Source: Microvelia longipes (taxonomy: Eukaryota; Arthropoda; Insecta; Hemiptera; Veliidae). From it: a DNA stretch of 64,000 nt. Below the pieces are notes generated by a model. That model worked only from the letters and a program-made list of their open reading frames with translations. It searched no databases and was not told the origin of the DNA. The stretch is from contig JACMZG010001913.1 of assembly GCA_018340805.1 (NCBI GenBank), forward strand, positions 8,220,866-8,284,865. The letters run 5' to 3'. Made by a program: the position numbers and the translations under genes. Positions 54,255 through 64,000 of the stretch are shown in pieces (position 1 is the first letter of the stretch; each line of letters opens with the position of its first letter).

Positions 54255-54425
54255 GAACTGAACTGACTTTTTTTTTTTTAAATTTATTTTTTAGTTACAC
54301 TGCATTCTTCTCATCATAGATGCTATAAGTAACAGAGATGATAGGGTTGTTGTGGCTTGTTTGTCTTGACGGAGAGGCTACCCATTGGTAGAAATCCTTG
54401 GCGGGATTGGTTGAACTGACTATGG
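54255..54425 (-). mobile_element. Jockey-like LINE 3' tail fragment
   Basis: The minus strand has CCGCCAAGGATTTCTACCAA, TGGGTAGCCTCTCCGTCAAG and an A-rich end at 54266-54278. The order parallels the 3' tail of the Jockey element at 59764-60508 (CACGCCAAGGAGTATCACCA and so on). No coding part. Confidence 0.5.
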
Positions 54426-55376
54426 CGGACATTTTAGTTTTAATTTTACTAATAGTTTCACGAAAAAGTTAATATGTTGAACTAATACAACAAATTTAAT
54501 TTTGTAAGGCAAAAGTTACCTAAATTATTATAAAATTAATTAATTATTTTTTTAAAAATTTAAATTAATTTTATAAATTATTTGAAATAATGCTTTTCCT
54601 TGCCTGAACCACAGTTTTTATAAAATTTTTGCAACAACCCTGCTCGGTTAGGAAGAGGGCCGCCCCTGGCTCTGCCCATGGATATCTGTCCTTAGATTCA
54701 TTCATTATACGTTTGGAGAAAAGACGATATTATTATCTAGAGTATTCAGCATAAGAAAGGATCATTTACTTTCAATATAAATGTATTATGATCAAAATAT
54801 ATTAATATTCATTCACTGGCTTTCGATACCTATACAAAAGAATATACGTATTTTTTCATATTCTTCCTTGCATGCCATTTGTTTCAATAGAAGATATAAA
54901 AACAGCGCCAATCCAAGATGATGATTTCCCCAGGGGCATGTAATTGGAATACTACTTTATTAAACATTTACTCATCATAATAATGCATGCTGAAAGTAAT
55001 GCCTCAGGGGCCTCATTGCAACAAAAGTAGAGATTGGACTATTTTTATTATTTTTACTTTTCATTTCTATGTTCTTAAATAGTTATTTATGCACCAAGGA
55101 AATAAAGAATGCTATTATTTCCCTGAGCATTTAGTCGTTTCCTAAAGCGTAAGCCGAGGATACCCAGGTATTTCACTCTCGAGGCGAAGCCGAAGAATTT
55201 ATGTGTTTAACTCCCAACGTAGATTTTATTTTAATACGTTTTGATGTATTTTATTCTATTTTTTTTGGGTCGGACCCCCTTATAAATTTAGGGTGTGCTG
55301 CCCCCAAAAAAATCATTTTTTTATAGCTTCAAACTATAAAAAAATTTTTGTGTAAGCGCAAATAGAATTCTTATAC
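54426..55376. other. Unassigned sequence
   Basis: A GGGCCGCCCCTGGCTCTGCC segment at 54657-54676 resembles an inverted hAT end. GAGGCGAAGCCGAAG at 55179 is another short GCGAAGC-core stem. No gene. Confidence 0.4.
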
Positions 55377-57437
55377 ATATAATTGTGCGAGAGACACAAG
55401 GAAATGTAACAAGCAAAATGCAATGCTACACCTGGAACTTTTCCATCTGTTTCGTTACGTCTAACTCATCAGGGCGCCGACAGAGCCTGAACTTACTCTG
55501 ACCTTCAATCAATTCCGAAGAATATAATGTGAAGTACTTACCAGAGACGAGCGAAGCTCTCTTACCGCCATCATGCATGGCAAGCAAAACATATATCATT
55601 TTGATACTACCGAGTTTTGCAAAACATGAATAGTTGACACAATATAATTGTGCGAGAGACACCAAGGAAATGTAACAAGCAAAATGCAATGCTACATGTG
55701 AGAACTGTTCCATCATTCGACATTCGTCATACTTGATGGCTTGACATAATGTCGAGTCATCAAGTAAGGCGGTAAGAGAGCACCGCTCGTCTCTGGTAAG
55801 TACTTCACATTATATTCTTCGGAATTGATTGAAGGTCAGAGTGAGTTCAAGCTCTGTCGGCGCCCTGATGAGTTAGACGTAACGAAACAGAGTGGTACAT
55901 GACATTATGTCGAGCCAGTGGCGTAGCCAGGGGGGGGCTGAGGGGGCTTCAGCCCCCCCCGAAATGTTTACATAACCTAAACCCGCAATAAATGTGTGAA
56001 AAAAGCTATAAAAATATATAAAATAATAAATTAAATAACATATATTTTTTAACAATAAACTTATAATATAAATATCATAATATATCAAATACATATATAA
56101 TAATAGAAAGATATACAAATAATTTGAAAACAGTGAACAATACAAAGTAAAGTAGGCTTGTCCGAAATATTATCTCGAAGTTCCAATTACGACATAACGG
56201 TCAGTTAGGTCTTTCAGTAATAACTGTGTGACCTGTGCTTAGAATAATACTATACATAGAAGGAGCACAGGACCGTAAACACAATGTAATACCACTGATA
56301 ACACGAAAGCCGGTTAACATGATAAATCCATTTTTTAACCATCAAAATCGGTCCAGTAAAACCGGAGATACAAATGTTGAAAGATTACCGAAAAACATCT
56401 AAAAAGCATACATTTTTGTCCAAAAACGCATAAAAACCTTAAAATGTCATGTTTTCCCAAATTAACATGTTTAAGAATTAGGCAGACTTAAAAATCATGC
56501 ATATTTGGTTGAGCTGCAGGTAATATGGAGTTGTTCTAGAGAAAGAAGTCAGCGCAGCTCTAATATGTGATGACTTAATGACCGACATATAATGCTCAAA
56601 GATAGGTAAAAACTTAAATTGTAGAAAAATACACTTTTTTCGGTAATCTTTCAACATTTGTATCTCCGGTTTTACTGGACCGATTTTGATGGTTAAAAAA
56701 TGGATTTATCATGTTAACCGGCTTTCGTGTTATCAGTGGTATTACATTGTGTTTACGGTCCTGTGCTCCTTCTATGTATAGTATTATTCTAAGCACAGGT
56801 CACACAGTTATTACTGAAAGACCTAACTGACCGTTATGTCGTAATTGGAACTTCGAGATAATATTTCGGACAAGCCTACTTTACTTTGTATTGTTCACTG
56901 TTTTCAAATTATTTGTATATCTTTCTATTATTATATATGTATTTGATATATTATGATATTTATATTATAAGTTTATTGTTAAAAAATATATGTTATTTAA
57001 TTTATTATTTTATATATTTTTATAGCTTTTTTCACACATTTATTGCGGGTTTAGGTTATGTAAACATTTCGGGGGGGGCTGAAGCCCCCTCAGCCCCCCC
57101 CTGGCTACGCCACTGGCTCGACATAATGTCATGTACCACTCTGTTTCGTTACGTCTAACTCATCAGGGCGCCGACAGAGCTTGAACTCACTCTGACCTTC
57201 AATCAATTCCGAAGAATATAATGTGAAGTACTTACCAGAGACGAGCGGTGCTCTCTTACCGCCTTACTTGATGACTCGACATTATGTCAAGCCATCAAGT
57301 ATGACGAATGTCGAATGATGGAACAGTTCCCAGATGTAGCATTGCATTTTGCTTGTTACATTTCCTTGGTGTCTCTCGCACAATTATATTGTGTCAACTA
57401 TTCATGTTTTGCAAAACTCGGTAGTATCAAAATGATA
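55377..57437. mobile_element. 2.06-kb palindromic composite element with 14-bp flanking repeat
   Basis: Flanked by TAGAATTCTTATAC at 55363-55376 and 57438-57451. Inside, 55593-56395 and 56636-57438 are inverse copies, with a 240-bp unique centre. Each arm has module M (TTGTGCGAGAGACACC to CTTACCGCC) and a hAT-like end CAGTGGCGTAGCCAGG with G-run and C-run at 55916 and its inverse at 57115. Each arm also has the same 90-codon frame (55873-56145 minus, 56886-57158 plus) with no recognised domain. An additional direct module-M copy makes up 55377-55592. Confidence 0.88.
55593..56395. repeat. Left arm of the inverted repeat (803 bp)
   Basis: Every landmark I compared satisfies left + right = 113031, so the arms have no net insertion or deletion. 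The 90-codon frames translate identically. A few substitutions exist (for example near 55693, ATGTGAGAAC against ATCTGGGAAC), so this is not a literal copy. Confidence 0.93.
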
Positions 57438-57438
57438 T
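56636..57438. repeat. Right arm of the inverted repeat (803 bp)
   Basis: Inverse partner of 55593-56395. Inner border at the GAAAGATTACCGAAAAA word and its inverse; outer border at ATATCATTTTGATACTACCG and its inverse. Confidence 0.93.
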
Positions 57439-57451
57439 AGAATTCTTATAC

Positions 57452-57838
57452 TTAGCAACGGTGTAAATGCGGAAAAGTAAAAAAAGTTAAATAATTACCA
57501 AATGGTGAAAAAACAGCACATAAAATTTTAAAAGGCAGTTGTGGAACGACAGCCTTAGTAGATGTTGTGCCAAAATAAAGTTTCCAATAAGCAACAGATG
57601 CCGTCGGAAAAAGTTTGGTTAATTCACGTACTTGTTGTTAGAAAAAGTTTTTTGGACACGACAGCACACTTTCCCAGTATTATTTCACAGGAAAATATCT
57701 CCTATGATTTATAGATCCGGGTTGAGCAGTTTGTCGAATGAACGTGCTTTAATTTCTATTTTCAGTTCTTATTTGAAACTTTATTACTGGGTGTCTTTGT
57801 ACTTTTTTAACTCGAATTTTTTTAAATGTATACATATA
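57452..57838. other. Unassigned sequence
   Basis: An 82-codon plus frame at 57632-57880 has no recognisable motif and runs into the palindrome. Confidence 0.4.
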
Positions 57839-57933
57839 GGTTTGTGGCAAGCTTTAATTATAGTTTATTTATTATTTTAGACCTGTTTCTCCTCAAAAGC
57901 TTTAATAATATAATAATAATATAATATATATAT

Positions 57934-57981
<48 letters not shown>

Positions 57982-57986
57982 TATAT

Positions 57987-58018
<32 letters not shown>

Positions 58019-58102
58019 ATATATATATAATTAAGCTTTTGAGGAGAAAACAGGTCTAAAATAAATAAATAAACTATAAATAAGCTTACCACAAACCACT
58101 TA
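57839..58102. repeat. Palindrome with (TA)n loop
   Basis: Arms 57839-57902 and 58032-58102 (GGTTTGTGGCAAGCTTTAAT; TTTTAGACCTGTTTCTCC; CTCAAAAGCTT and inverses) enclose the TA tract 57903-58030, which itself pairs. The whole can fold into one long hairpin. Confidence 0.85.
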
Positions 58103-58720
58103 AGTGGTAAAATACTCCCCGCCAAGTCTTTAGACTAAAAAAGTAGGGAAATCAACTTTTCTTTCCCGCCAAGTCATGTCCGTTTTGGGTGGAGACGGTC
58201 ATAGGCCCTTTTACATTGAGAGGCAATCATCAGCTTCTTCTTCTTGGCGGTAAGCCAGCGGTTTAAACGAGTTTTATATTTTCTTTTGCTATATTTTGAC
58301 ACACCAAACAATCCAGATGTTCGTGGAGATTAATCATAAAAGATTTCAGCAGTTGTTATAATTGCAGCAGTTTTCCTTACCTGCATATATCCAGGAGTAT
58401 ACAAAAGGATTGAATGAATAAATGAAACTAAAAAGGTACGATATAATCAGGCACCATACTCTATACTCTATATACCCTTGCAAACACTACCTCTAAAGAT
58501 GATTCATTTTTTTAGCACGCCGCTAAGGAGAAAAAGCTGATGATTGCCTCTCAACGTAAATAGGGCCCTTAACTATTTTCAACCGAGCAACTTCACTTTG
58601 AAACGCCTATGACCGTCTCCACCCAAAACGGACTTGGCGGAACAGAAAAGTTGATTTCCCTACATTTTGAGACCAAAGACTTGGCGGGGAGTATTTTACC
58701 ACATAAGTGGTTTTTGGTAA
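58103..58720. mobile_element. Inverted-repeat element, arms about 150-215 bp
   Basis: Arms at about 58103-58245 and 58505-58720: CCACTTAAGTGGTAAAATAC, TCCCCGCCAAGTC, GGGAAATCAACTTTTCT, CCGTTTTGGGTGGAGACGGT and GAGAGGCAATCATCAGCTT recur inverted. The right arm has about 40 bp extra. Directly adjacent to the TA palindrome, whose outer ends (CACAAACCACTTAAGTGG) merge with it. No coding frame. Confidence 0.72.
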
Positions 58721-58974
58721 GATTTCATGATTTTTTGTACGGCTCCTGTTTTCTGTAAAAACAGAAGTAAACATGATAAAGTTGTAAGGAGTATCAGGCT
58801 ATTGTATATACCACTATCAAGCTTTGTTTTCTGCGGTGCGTACAACATAGGATTTAAAAATTTGGGATTTATTGATACAGGAATGTTAAAAAGGCATCAG
58901 AAAAAAATCCAAAAGTCATCAATTACCAAAATCCATTCATTAGTAAAGATTGCAGATGGGTTAATTTATATAAA

Positions 58975-59430
58975 AGTAGCGATTGCTAGCTTAGTTTCTA
59001 CCTCAGTTTTTCGAACAGGAATGTCGAATTTAAAATTTTATATAGTAGGACCACACACAGGCATAAGACAAATTAAATAAGTCACCACATATCAAAATGT
59101 GTTTAGTGGTTTAGGCTGCAGGGTAGTTTTTCGCTCCACGTTAAGCGTAAGACCGTCGAGTTTGAAATTTTATGAGGTAGGAATACACACGAGCATAAGA
59201 CGAATCTGAAAAGTCCTCACACATCAAAATCAGTTCAGTAGTTAAGGCAGTAGGTGCGTCAATGTATAAAACTACCGTTCGCTAGCTTAGTTTTTCGCTC
59301 CGCGTTCAGCGTAGCAATGGCGAATTTGAGATTTTATGAGGTATGAATGCACATGAGCATAAGAGGAATCTAAAACGTTCTAATATGTCAAAAACCGTTC
59401 AGTAGTTCAGGCTGTAGGTGCGTCAACAAA
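58975..59430 (+). repeat. Three degenerate tandem copies of about 140-150 bp
   Basis: Repeated order: GCTAGCTTAGTTT, TTTTCGCTCC, AATTTGAGATTTTATGAGGT, ACATGAGCATAAGACGAATC, CATATCAAAAT and CAGTAGTTMAGGCWGTAGGT. Strongly diverged. The 117-codon frame at 58727-59080 overlaps the first copy and has no known domain. Confidence 0.65.
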
Positions 59431-59763
59431 AAGTGCAGGAAGAATAAGAAGTTGTAAAAAATGCCATTTTTATACCTCTTTTTCTCCACTTCTGCTAGGC
59501 CGATTTGGATGTTTTTTTTAAATATTTTTGATCTACAAGGCATGCCCTTTAAAGATATTATAATAAAATTTATATACCTATAGCCGTTTTCACGCTACAG
59601 ACCCTCAAAAACTCTAATTTGTTACGTACAGTATACACTGGCAGCTTAAGTAGGTTTTTGACTTTTTTCACTAACTAAGCGGGGTATTTTAACTTTTCTT
59701 CTAGACTTGGCGGGGCGGAACGCTGCTGCGTTCCTAAATATAGAAAGATTGTACAAACTTATT

Positions 59764-60508
59764 TTTGTTTTTTTAACTTTATTGATTATTGTCTACAATA
59801 AATGTATTTGACATAGTGCTAATGCTGGTTAAAGTGACTTGGCAGTCTTGATAGGAGGAATCACCCAGTGGTGATACTCCTTGGCGTGGTTAGGTAAATG
59901 TTGATATTTTACTTATAATATAAAAATTTGGCTTGAACTAAATTAGTGGAATAGAAATTAGTTGAATTTTGAATAGTTGAATTTTCAGAAATGTTTTGCG
60001 TTTTTAAATTTAAATTAATATTGATTATAACAGAAGGTCACGCGGCCACTGTCGTCGAAGGCGCCGTGGAGGATTAGAAGGAATGGTTCTGGAATGTAGG
60101 GTTTGGACAAGAGGATTAGGATGGGAATCTAATTTGGAATGAAAGGAATTGTATCGAGAGGAAACAATGTCTTTGACGAACGGAATTTTGAGGTCATTGT
60201 GGATGGTTAAGTTGGATACGAACCAGGGAGCTGAACTATTTTGCGGAGGACCTTGGACTGAAGGGGATGAATGCGTTATTGGGTTTCGTGGAACCCCATA
60301 CTTCAACACCGTATGACCATGATGGTTTTATTATGCTTTTGTAAACGAGTAGTTTGTTATCTAGTGTGAGGTTAGACCTTTTATCGAGTAAACTCTGAAG
60401 GGTTTCGACACGACGGTTCCCTTCCAAACGTTTTTGTTTAGTGTGATGCGCCCATGTTAGTTTGCTGTCGAAGTGTAAACCCAGGTAACGTGCAGTGGTG
60501 GACATAGC
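59764..60508 (-). pseudogene. Jockey-clade LINE 3' end, 5'-truncated and frameshifted
   Basis: The minus-strand frame at 60236-60505 gives ARYLGLHFDSKLTW, NKLLVYKSIIKPSWSYGVEV and WGS, the RT C-terminal motif of arthropod Jockey elements. A shift near 60240-60305 moves to the frame 60025-60309: APWFVSNLTIHNDLKIPFVK, HSKLDSHPNPLVQTL, RRLRRQWPRDLLL, the typical end of the Jockey protein. The 3' UTR (CACGCCAAGGAGTATCACCA) runs to an A tail at about 59764-59770 (T on the plus strand). RT catalytic and endonuclease regions are missing: a standard 5'-truncated insertion. Confidence 0.88.
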
Positions 60509-61329
60509 TATTTGAGAAATTGTTTATTGACTCACTATTGCAAAATAAGGTCATTTGACCGCCTTGTAAAATAATCAACTATCATTGTGCACCATGGGGA
60601 AGTTAAAGTGCAAACATAACAAATCTGAAATATAAAATATAAATTAGTTCTTTAAACAGATTATTTTTAAAAAAAGTTTGAAATTATAATAACATTCTTT
60701 TAAAACAAGATATAAAACTAATTACTTTGGAACTCAATAAAAACTGAAAATTTGTATGATATCGTACTCAGTCTTTAATTAAGTTTTCAACTGTAATTAC
60801 AACAGAAAATTGCCTCCCCCGTTTCCCTATTTTTTAGAAAAAATGCGTCTCTTTCAAGGAAAGATGGGGTAAAACAGTAATTTTTAAGGGTAATATAACT
60901 TATTAGCGTAATAATTTAGAAATAAAACTTTTATCAGCTAACAGATAATTAGCTTTAAAATATTATATTTTTTACAGTGTAAAAACTCTGGTTATTTTTT
61001 TTCTTTCTATAGACACAAGAAAGAAAAATGTTTTTATTATTTTTTCTTTTTCCAAGTATTAACAAAGTTATTTAAGAAAAATTTTATAATTATGTAAAAG
61101 ATACAAACGAAATAATGACGACCTTTTTTTGCAAATCAATAAACAATGTTTGCTGTGTGATATTTAGAGTTACAGCTACAAATAAGTTACCTGACTACAG
61201 TTCAATAGATGTAATAAACATATTTAAAAATACTCTCATTTATCATCGGAAACATATTGACAAGCTAACTTGAAACATATGATTTATTATAAAAAAATAT
61301 TCATATCTACTATCTACTCTACTACAGTT
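60509..61329. other. Unassigned AT-rich sequence
   Basis: Nothing recognised. Confidence 0.45.
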
Positions 61330-61905
61330 CATTTATCATAAGAATTTTTTTAGGTTTTCTACTACATTTTGTTTATAACTTCTCATTTACAGTTACTTTA
61401 TCATAAGAACACAACTATAGTTTATTTATTATCTAAGACTTCTAGACATCTACTCCATTACAGTTTATTTATTATCTGAAACTTATAGACACTCCTACAG
61501 TTATTTATTATCTGAAACTTATTGACATCTACTCCACTACAGTTTATTATTATCTGAAACTGACTCTACTCCATTACAGTTTATTTATTATCTGAAACTT
61601 ATTGATCTACTCCATTACAGTATTAAACTTATCATCTACTCCATTACAGTTTATTTATATCTGAAACTTATTGATCTACTCCACTACAGTTTATTTATTA
61701 TCTGAAACTTATTGACATCTACTCCACTACAGTTTATTTATTATCTGAAACTTATTGACATCTACTCCACTACAGTTTATTTATTATCTAACTTATTGAC
61801 ATCTACCCACTACAGTTTATTTATTATCTAAAACTTATTGACATCTACTCCATTACAGTTTATTTATCATCTAAAACTTATTGACATCTACTCCACAACA
61901 AACAA
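61330..61905. repeat. Minisatellite, about 42 bp x 12-13
   Basis: Unit: CATCTACTCCACTACAGTTT followed by ATTTATTATCTGAAACTTAT and TGA. Right part regular; left part diverged. Confidence 0.92.
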
Positions 61906-62530
61906 TTTTAGCTTTACATGAAAGTGCTGACAAAAAAGTTGAAAACCCTACAGGTAATTAAACTGAACATTGACACACACTTCCTCCTATTAATATTTTT
62001 TTTATTTATCAACAAATGGTTCATAAAACTAATAAACATAGAAAATAACCCTAGGGCTCTTGTTTTATAATAAAAATATTGTGATAAAAGAGTAGTAGCT
62101 ACAAAAATATATTTGCAATAGCTAAGCACATTTATTTTAACAAGAGGACATCATCAGTGCTTGCCGTTAATTAAAGAAGAGGGTGATAGAAGAGTTTTAC
62201 AGATCAGATATCAAAGATAGACTCTTTGGGTCTGACGCTCTAACCAACAGGTATAAGTGAACCCAAGAAAGCTTATAATAAATACGTAATAGTAAGGTAT
62301 ACATGATAACGTTAAGGGTATTGCTAATGCTACATAAGGTCTCAGGTGGGTTCACTTTAGACCGATAAATATGTAAATCTTTATATTCCATATCCACTCC
62401 TAACCAAGAGTATTAATTGCAAAGGTTGACTGTGCTCTAAGATATGAAGGATAATAAGAGTAGGAGAAAACGACGGCTTCATCAGGACAAGGAACTTATA
62501 TAAAGTTCCCAATGTAAATAGTGTCACCAA
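61906..62530. other. Unassigned sequence
   Basis: No gene recognised. Two minus frames (61914-62129; 62197-62397) have no motif. Confidence 0.4.
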
Positions 62531-62532
62531 AC

Positions 62533-62701
62533 TAGGCCCGTAGCCAGGTAGGGGCCAGGGGGCATCGCACCCCCTAGAATAAAAATCGCCCTCTCTTACG
62601 AAGTAAATTTCACTGGAATTCCCTTGAAGATGTGTGAATTTCGTACCCCTCTGGGATGGATTTCACCCCCCCCCCACAAATTTTGGCTAGTTGAGGGCCT
62701 G
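62533..62701. mobile_element. Short hAT-like MITE
   Basis: Left end CTAGGCCCGTAGCCAGGTAG with G-run and CCCCCTAG; right end the inverse of CAGGCCCTCAACTAGCCAAA. About 170 bp, with a C-run at 62665-62677 mirroring the left G-run. Resembles the hAT-like end at 55916 but is a different family. Confidence 0.5.
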
Positions 62702-63084
62702 CACCAAACCCCACCGCTATTACCTCAGGGACTCGTACAACATCCTTCATCAAGTTATAAACACGTCGAGTAAAGTTTTAGTTCTTTAATGTTGTATAGT
62801 AGTTAATTGTACATATTTATTATTTTTTTACCTAAGATCATAAAGTTATGAATCCTAAGAAAATAAATCATTGCTAGAATTAAAGTTTGTTGACATTAAG
62901 CGTGTTAGACCTTAAAACTGAAACACAAACTTAATACGCTTCTCCAATACTTATAAACTCTATACGAGACAAGTTGCCCCATACCCATCTATTTTCCTTG
63001 AAAACGGTGGTGACGCTTTTTTGCCTCCCCCTATGCATCATGATAGGTATGATAAGGACAAACACTATTGAATGACACACGCTT
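62702..63084. other. Unassigned sequence
   Basis: Nothing recognised. Confidence 0.4.
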
Positions 63085-63310
63085 AGAGATGTATACTAGA
63101 GGAGACATAATCTATCTCAATTCATAGAGAGGCCTGAAACATCTTTTAGGGGCTCTGTGTAACCTCATTGAAACCTCTTTCAAGAGTGAGTTAAGGATAT
63201 AATAAATCAATTGATTTTGACTTCCCGCACAATGTTTGTGTTTTAATTTGTATTTTTAACATTCTCCTATTTATATATTATTGTAATTTTAAAATTATTA
63301 TTTGATTGTA
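63085..63310 (+). repeat. Dispersed repeat R2, copy 2
   Basis: GTATACTAGAGGAGACATAA, GGCCTGAAACATCTTTTAGG, GTAACCTCATTGAAACCTCT and TTTGTATTTTTAACATTCTC match 5016-5240 end to end. Confidence 0.68.
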
Positions 63311-63391
63311 CTTATAATCGAAGTTGGTCAGGTTACTTTTTCGATGTTTCACCATTTAACCTATAGGGCCCCTCCATAGTAATAATATCTA

Positions 63392-63560
63392 TATGGACAC
63401 ACGGTTAAAATCAGTTGACAGCGTGGGAAAATAATGTCAGGGAGCCAATGAGGTTAGTCCTGGACATTTAACCACGCCCACAATTCCATATTAGGCTAAC
63501 CTCATTGGATATTGAACATTATTTTCCCACGCAGTCAACTGATTTTAACCGTGTGTCATA
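63392..63560. mobile_element. MITE-A copy 3, best conserved
   Basis: TIRs of about 40 bp: TATGGACACACGGTTAAAAT then CAGTTGACAGCGTGGGAAAA at the left, and the inverse at the right ending CCGTGTGTCATA. The interior AGCCAATGAGGTTAGTCC and its near inverse extend the palindrome. Flanking TA bases fit a TA target site. Confidence 0.85.
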
Positions 63561-63649
63561 CTATAATACAATAACGAAAGTAAAATGCCATTAAAAATCT
63601 TTAAAAATAATTAATATTGATAAATATAACCCGAAAAAAATAGATAAAT

Positions 63650-63925
63650 AAAAATCTCGATCGTCAGATAGTGAATACATTTGTTTTATTCCCAGCAGTC
63701 ACCCATCCAGGAACTGACCTTGCTCGATGCTGCTTAACTTTTATGATCCAACAAAAACTGTAGATAATCTATTGAATTAAAACTTAATATATTTATTTAT
63801 TAAATAAAATGTATTTATTACATACTCTTAAACCAAATTTCAAATCAAATAGATTATTTTTCTATTTTTAACAATTTAAAAAAATATACATTTTATTCGA
63901 TAGTAAATTAACTAATGCCGCTGAC
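63650..63925 (-). mobile_element. 5S rRNA-derived SINE, 3'-truncated
   Basis: Minus strand. Inverse 5S region CAGCAGTCACCCATCCAGGA, ACTGACCTTGCTCGATGCTG, CTTAACTTTTATGATCC, then the leader to CGATAGTAAATTAACTAATG. Of the tail only a remnant (CGATCGTCAGATAGTGAAT) is left, and the hairpins are missing. Confidence 0.8.
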
Positions 63926-64000
63926 TTGTATTCTAAATAAATGCAAGCGTTATAAATTTTAATTCATTCGAACATTTTCTGCGTTTTATACATTTCTAGA

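Noticed and set aside
55873..56145. 90-codon frame duplicated identically at 56886-57158
   Set aside because: Identity follows from the inverted repeat itself, and the frame is mostly Tyr/Ile/Leu-rich with a translated hAT-like end; not treated as a gene.
55916..57115. Simple 1.2-kb hAT transposon
   Set aside because: The flanks of the two termini are mirror images rather than an 8-bp direct duplication, and the mirror symmetry extends far beyond the termini.

Overview
This is a strongly AT-rich eukaryotic window with no recognisable host gene. It reads as deep repeat or heterochromatin-like sequence from an animal, most probably an arthropod. The evidence is a Jockey-clade LINE 3' end, an insect-style RTE/endonuclease-RT tail and Penelope-like (PLE) RT and GIY-YIG remnants, together with small TIR/foldback transposons and several SINE families, one built around a 5S rRNA-like promoter. 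The species cannot be named from the sequence. Almost every short open frame lies inside a repeat or a (TA)n tract.

Layout. 0-13 kb: TA microsatellites, a TIR element (1.97-2.80 kb), 5S-SINE copies, a palindromic MITE family, foldback elements (5.4, 9.1 kb) and a Penelope-like remnant (9.7-10.7 kb) split by a MITE. 13-25 kb: two large minisatellites (14.0-16.4 and 22.3-24.6 kb), a Penelope RT relic at 17.4-17.8 kb beside a hammerhead-like foldback, and a CTTGTAA-type TIR element. 25-35 kb: a tRNA-SINE nested in a 5S-SINE, a long foldback, a composite block, and a decayed LINE (32.2-34.4 kb). 35-40 kb: a CCGGAA-rich non-coding block running into a higher-order satellite of 28 units, then GC-rich hairpins. 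40-52 kb: second copies of the TIR element and the composite block, further SINEs, five more minisatellites, another foldback and an RTE tail. 52-64 kb: an almost exact 803-bp-arm inverted repeat with hAT-like termini flanked by a 14-bp direct repeat, palindromes, a Jockey 3' end, one more minisatellite, and MITE and SINE copies.

The most unusual signal crosses families. 5S-SINE tails, the 28-unit satellite and nearby GC-rich stems share a hairpin design: an outer Watson-Crick stem, often a tandem G.A/A.G step, and a GC-GNA-GC mini-hairpin (usually GCGAAGC). The outer stems change together (GGAC/GTCC, GGAT/ATCC, GGC/GCC, GGCTGCAGC/GCTGCAGCC) while the loop stays GAA or GTA. A second structured signal is a hammerhead-ribozyme-like module (CTGATGA, helix II, GAAA) that occurs as inverted pairs next to Penelope remnants. 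Array edges are much noisier than array centres, so part of the tandem-repeat variation may be residual assembly error.
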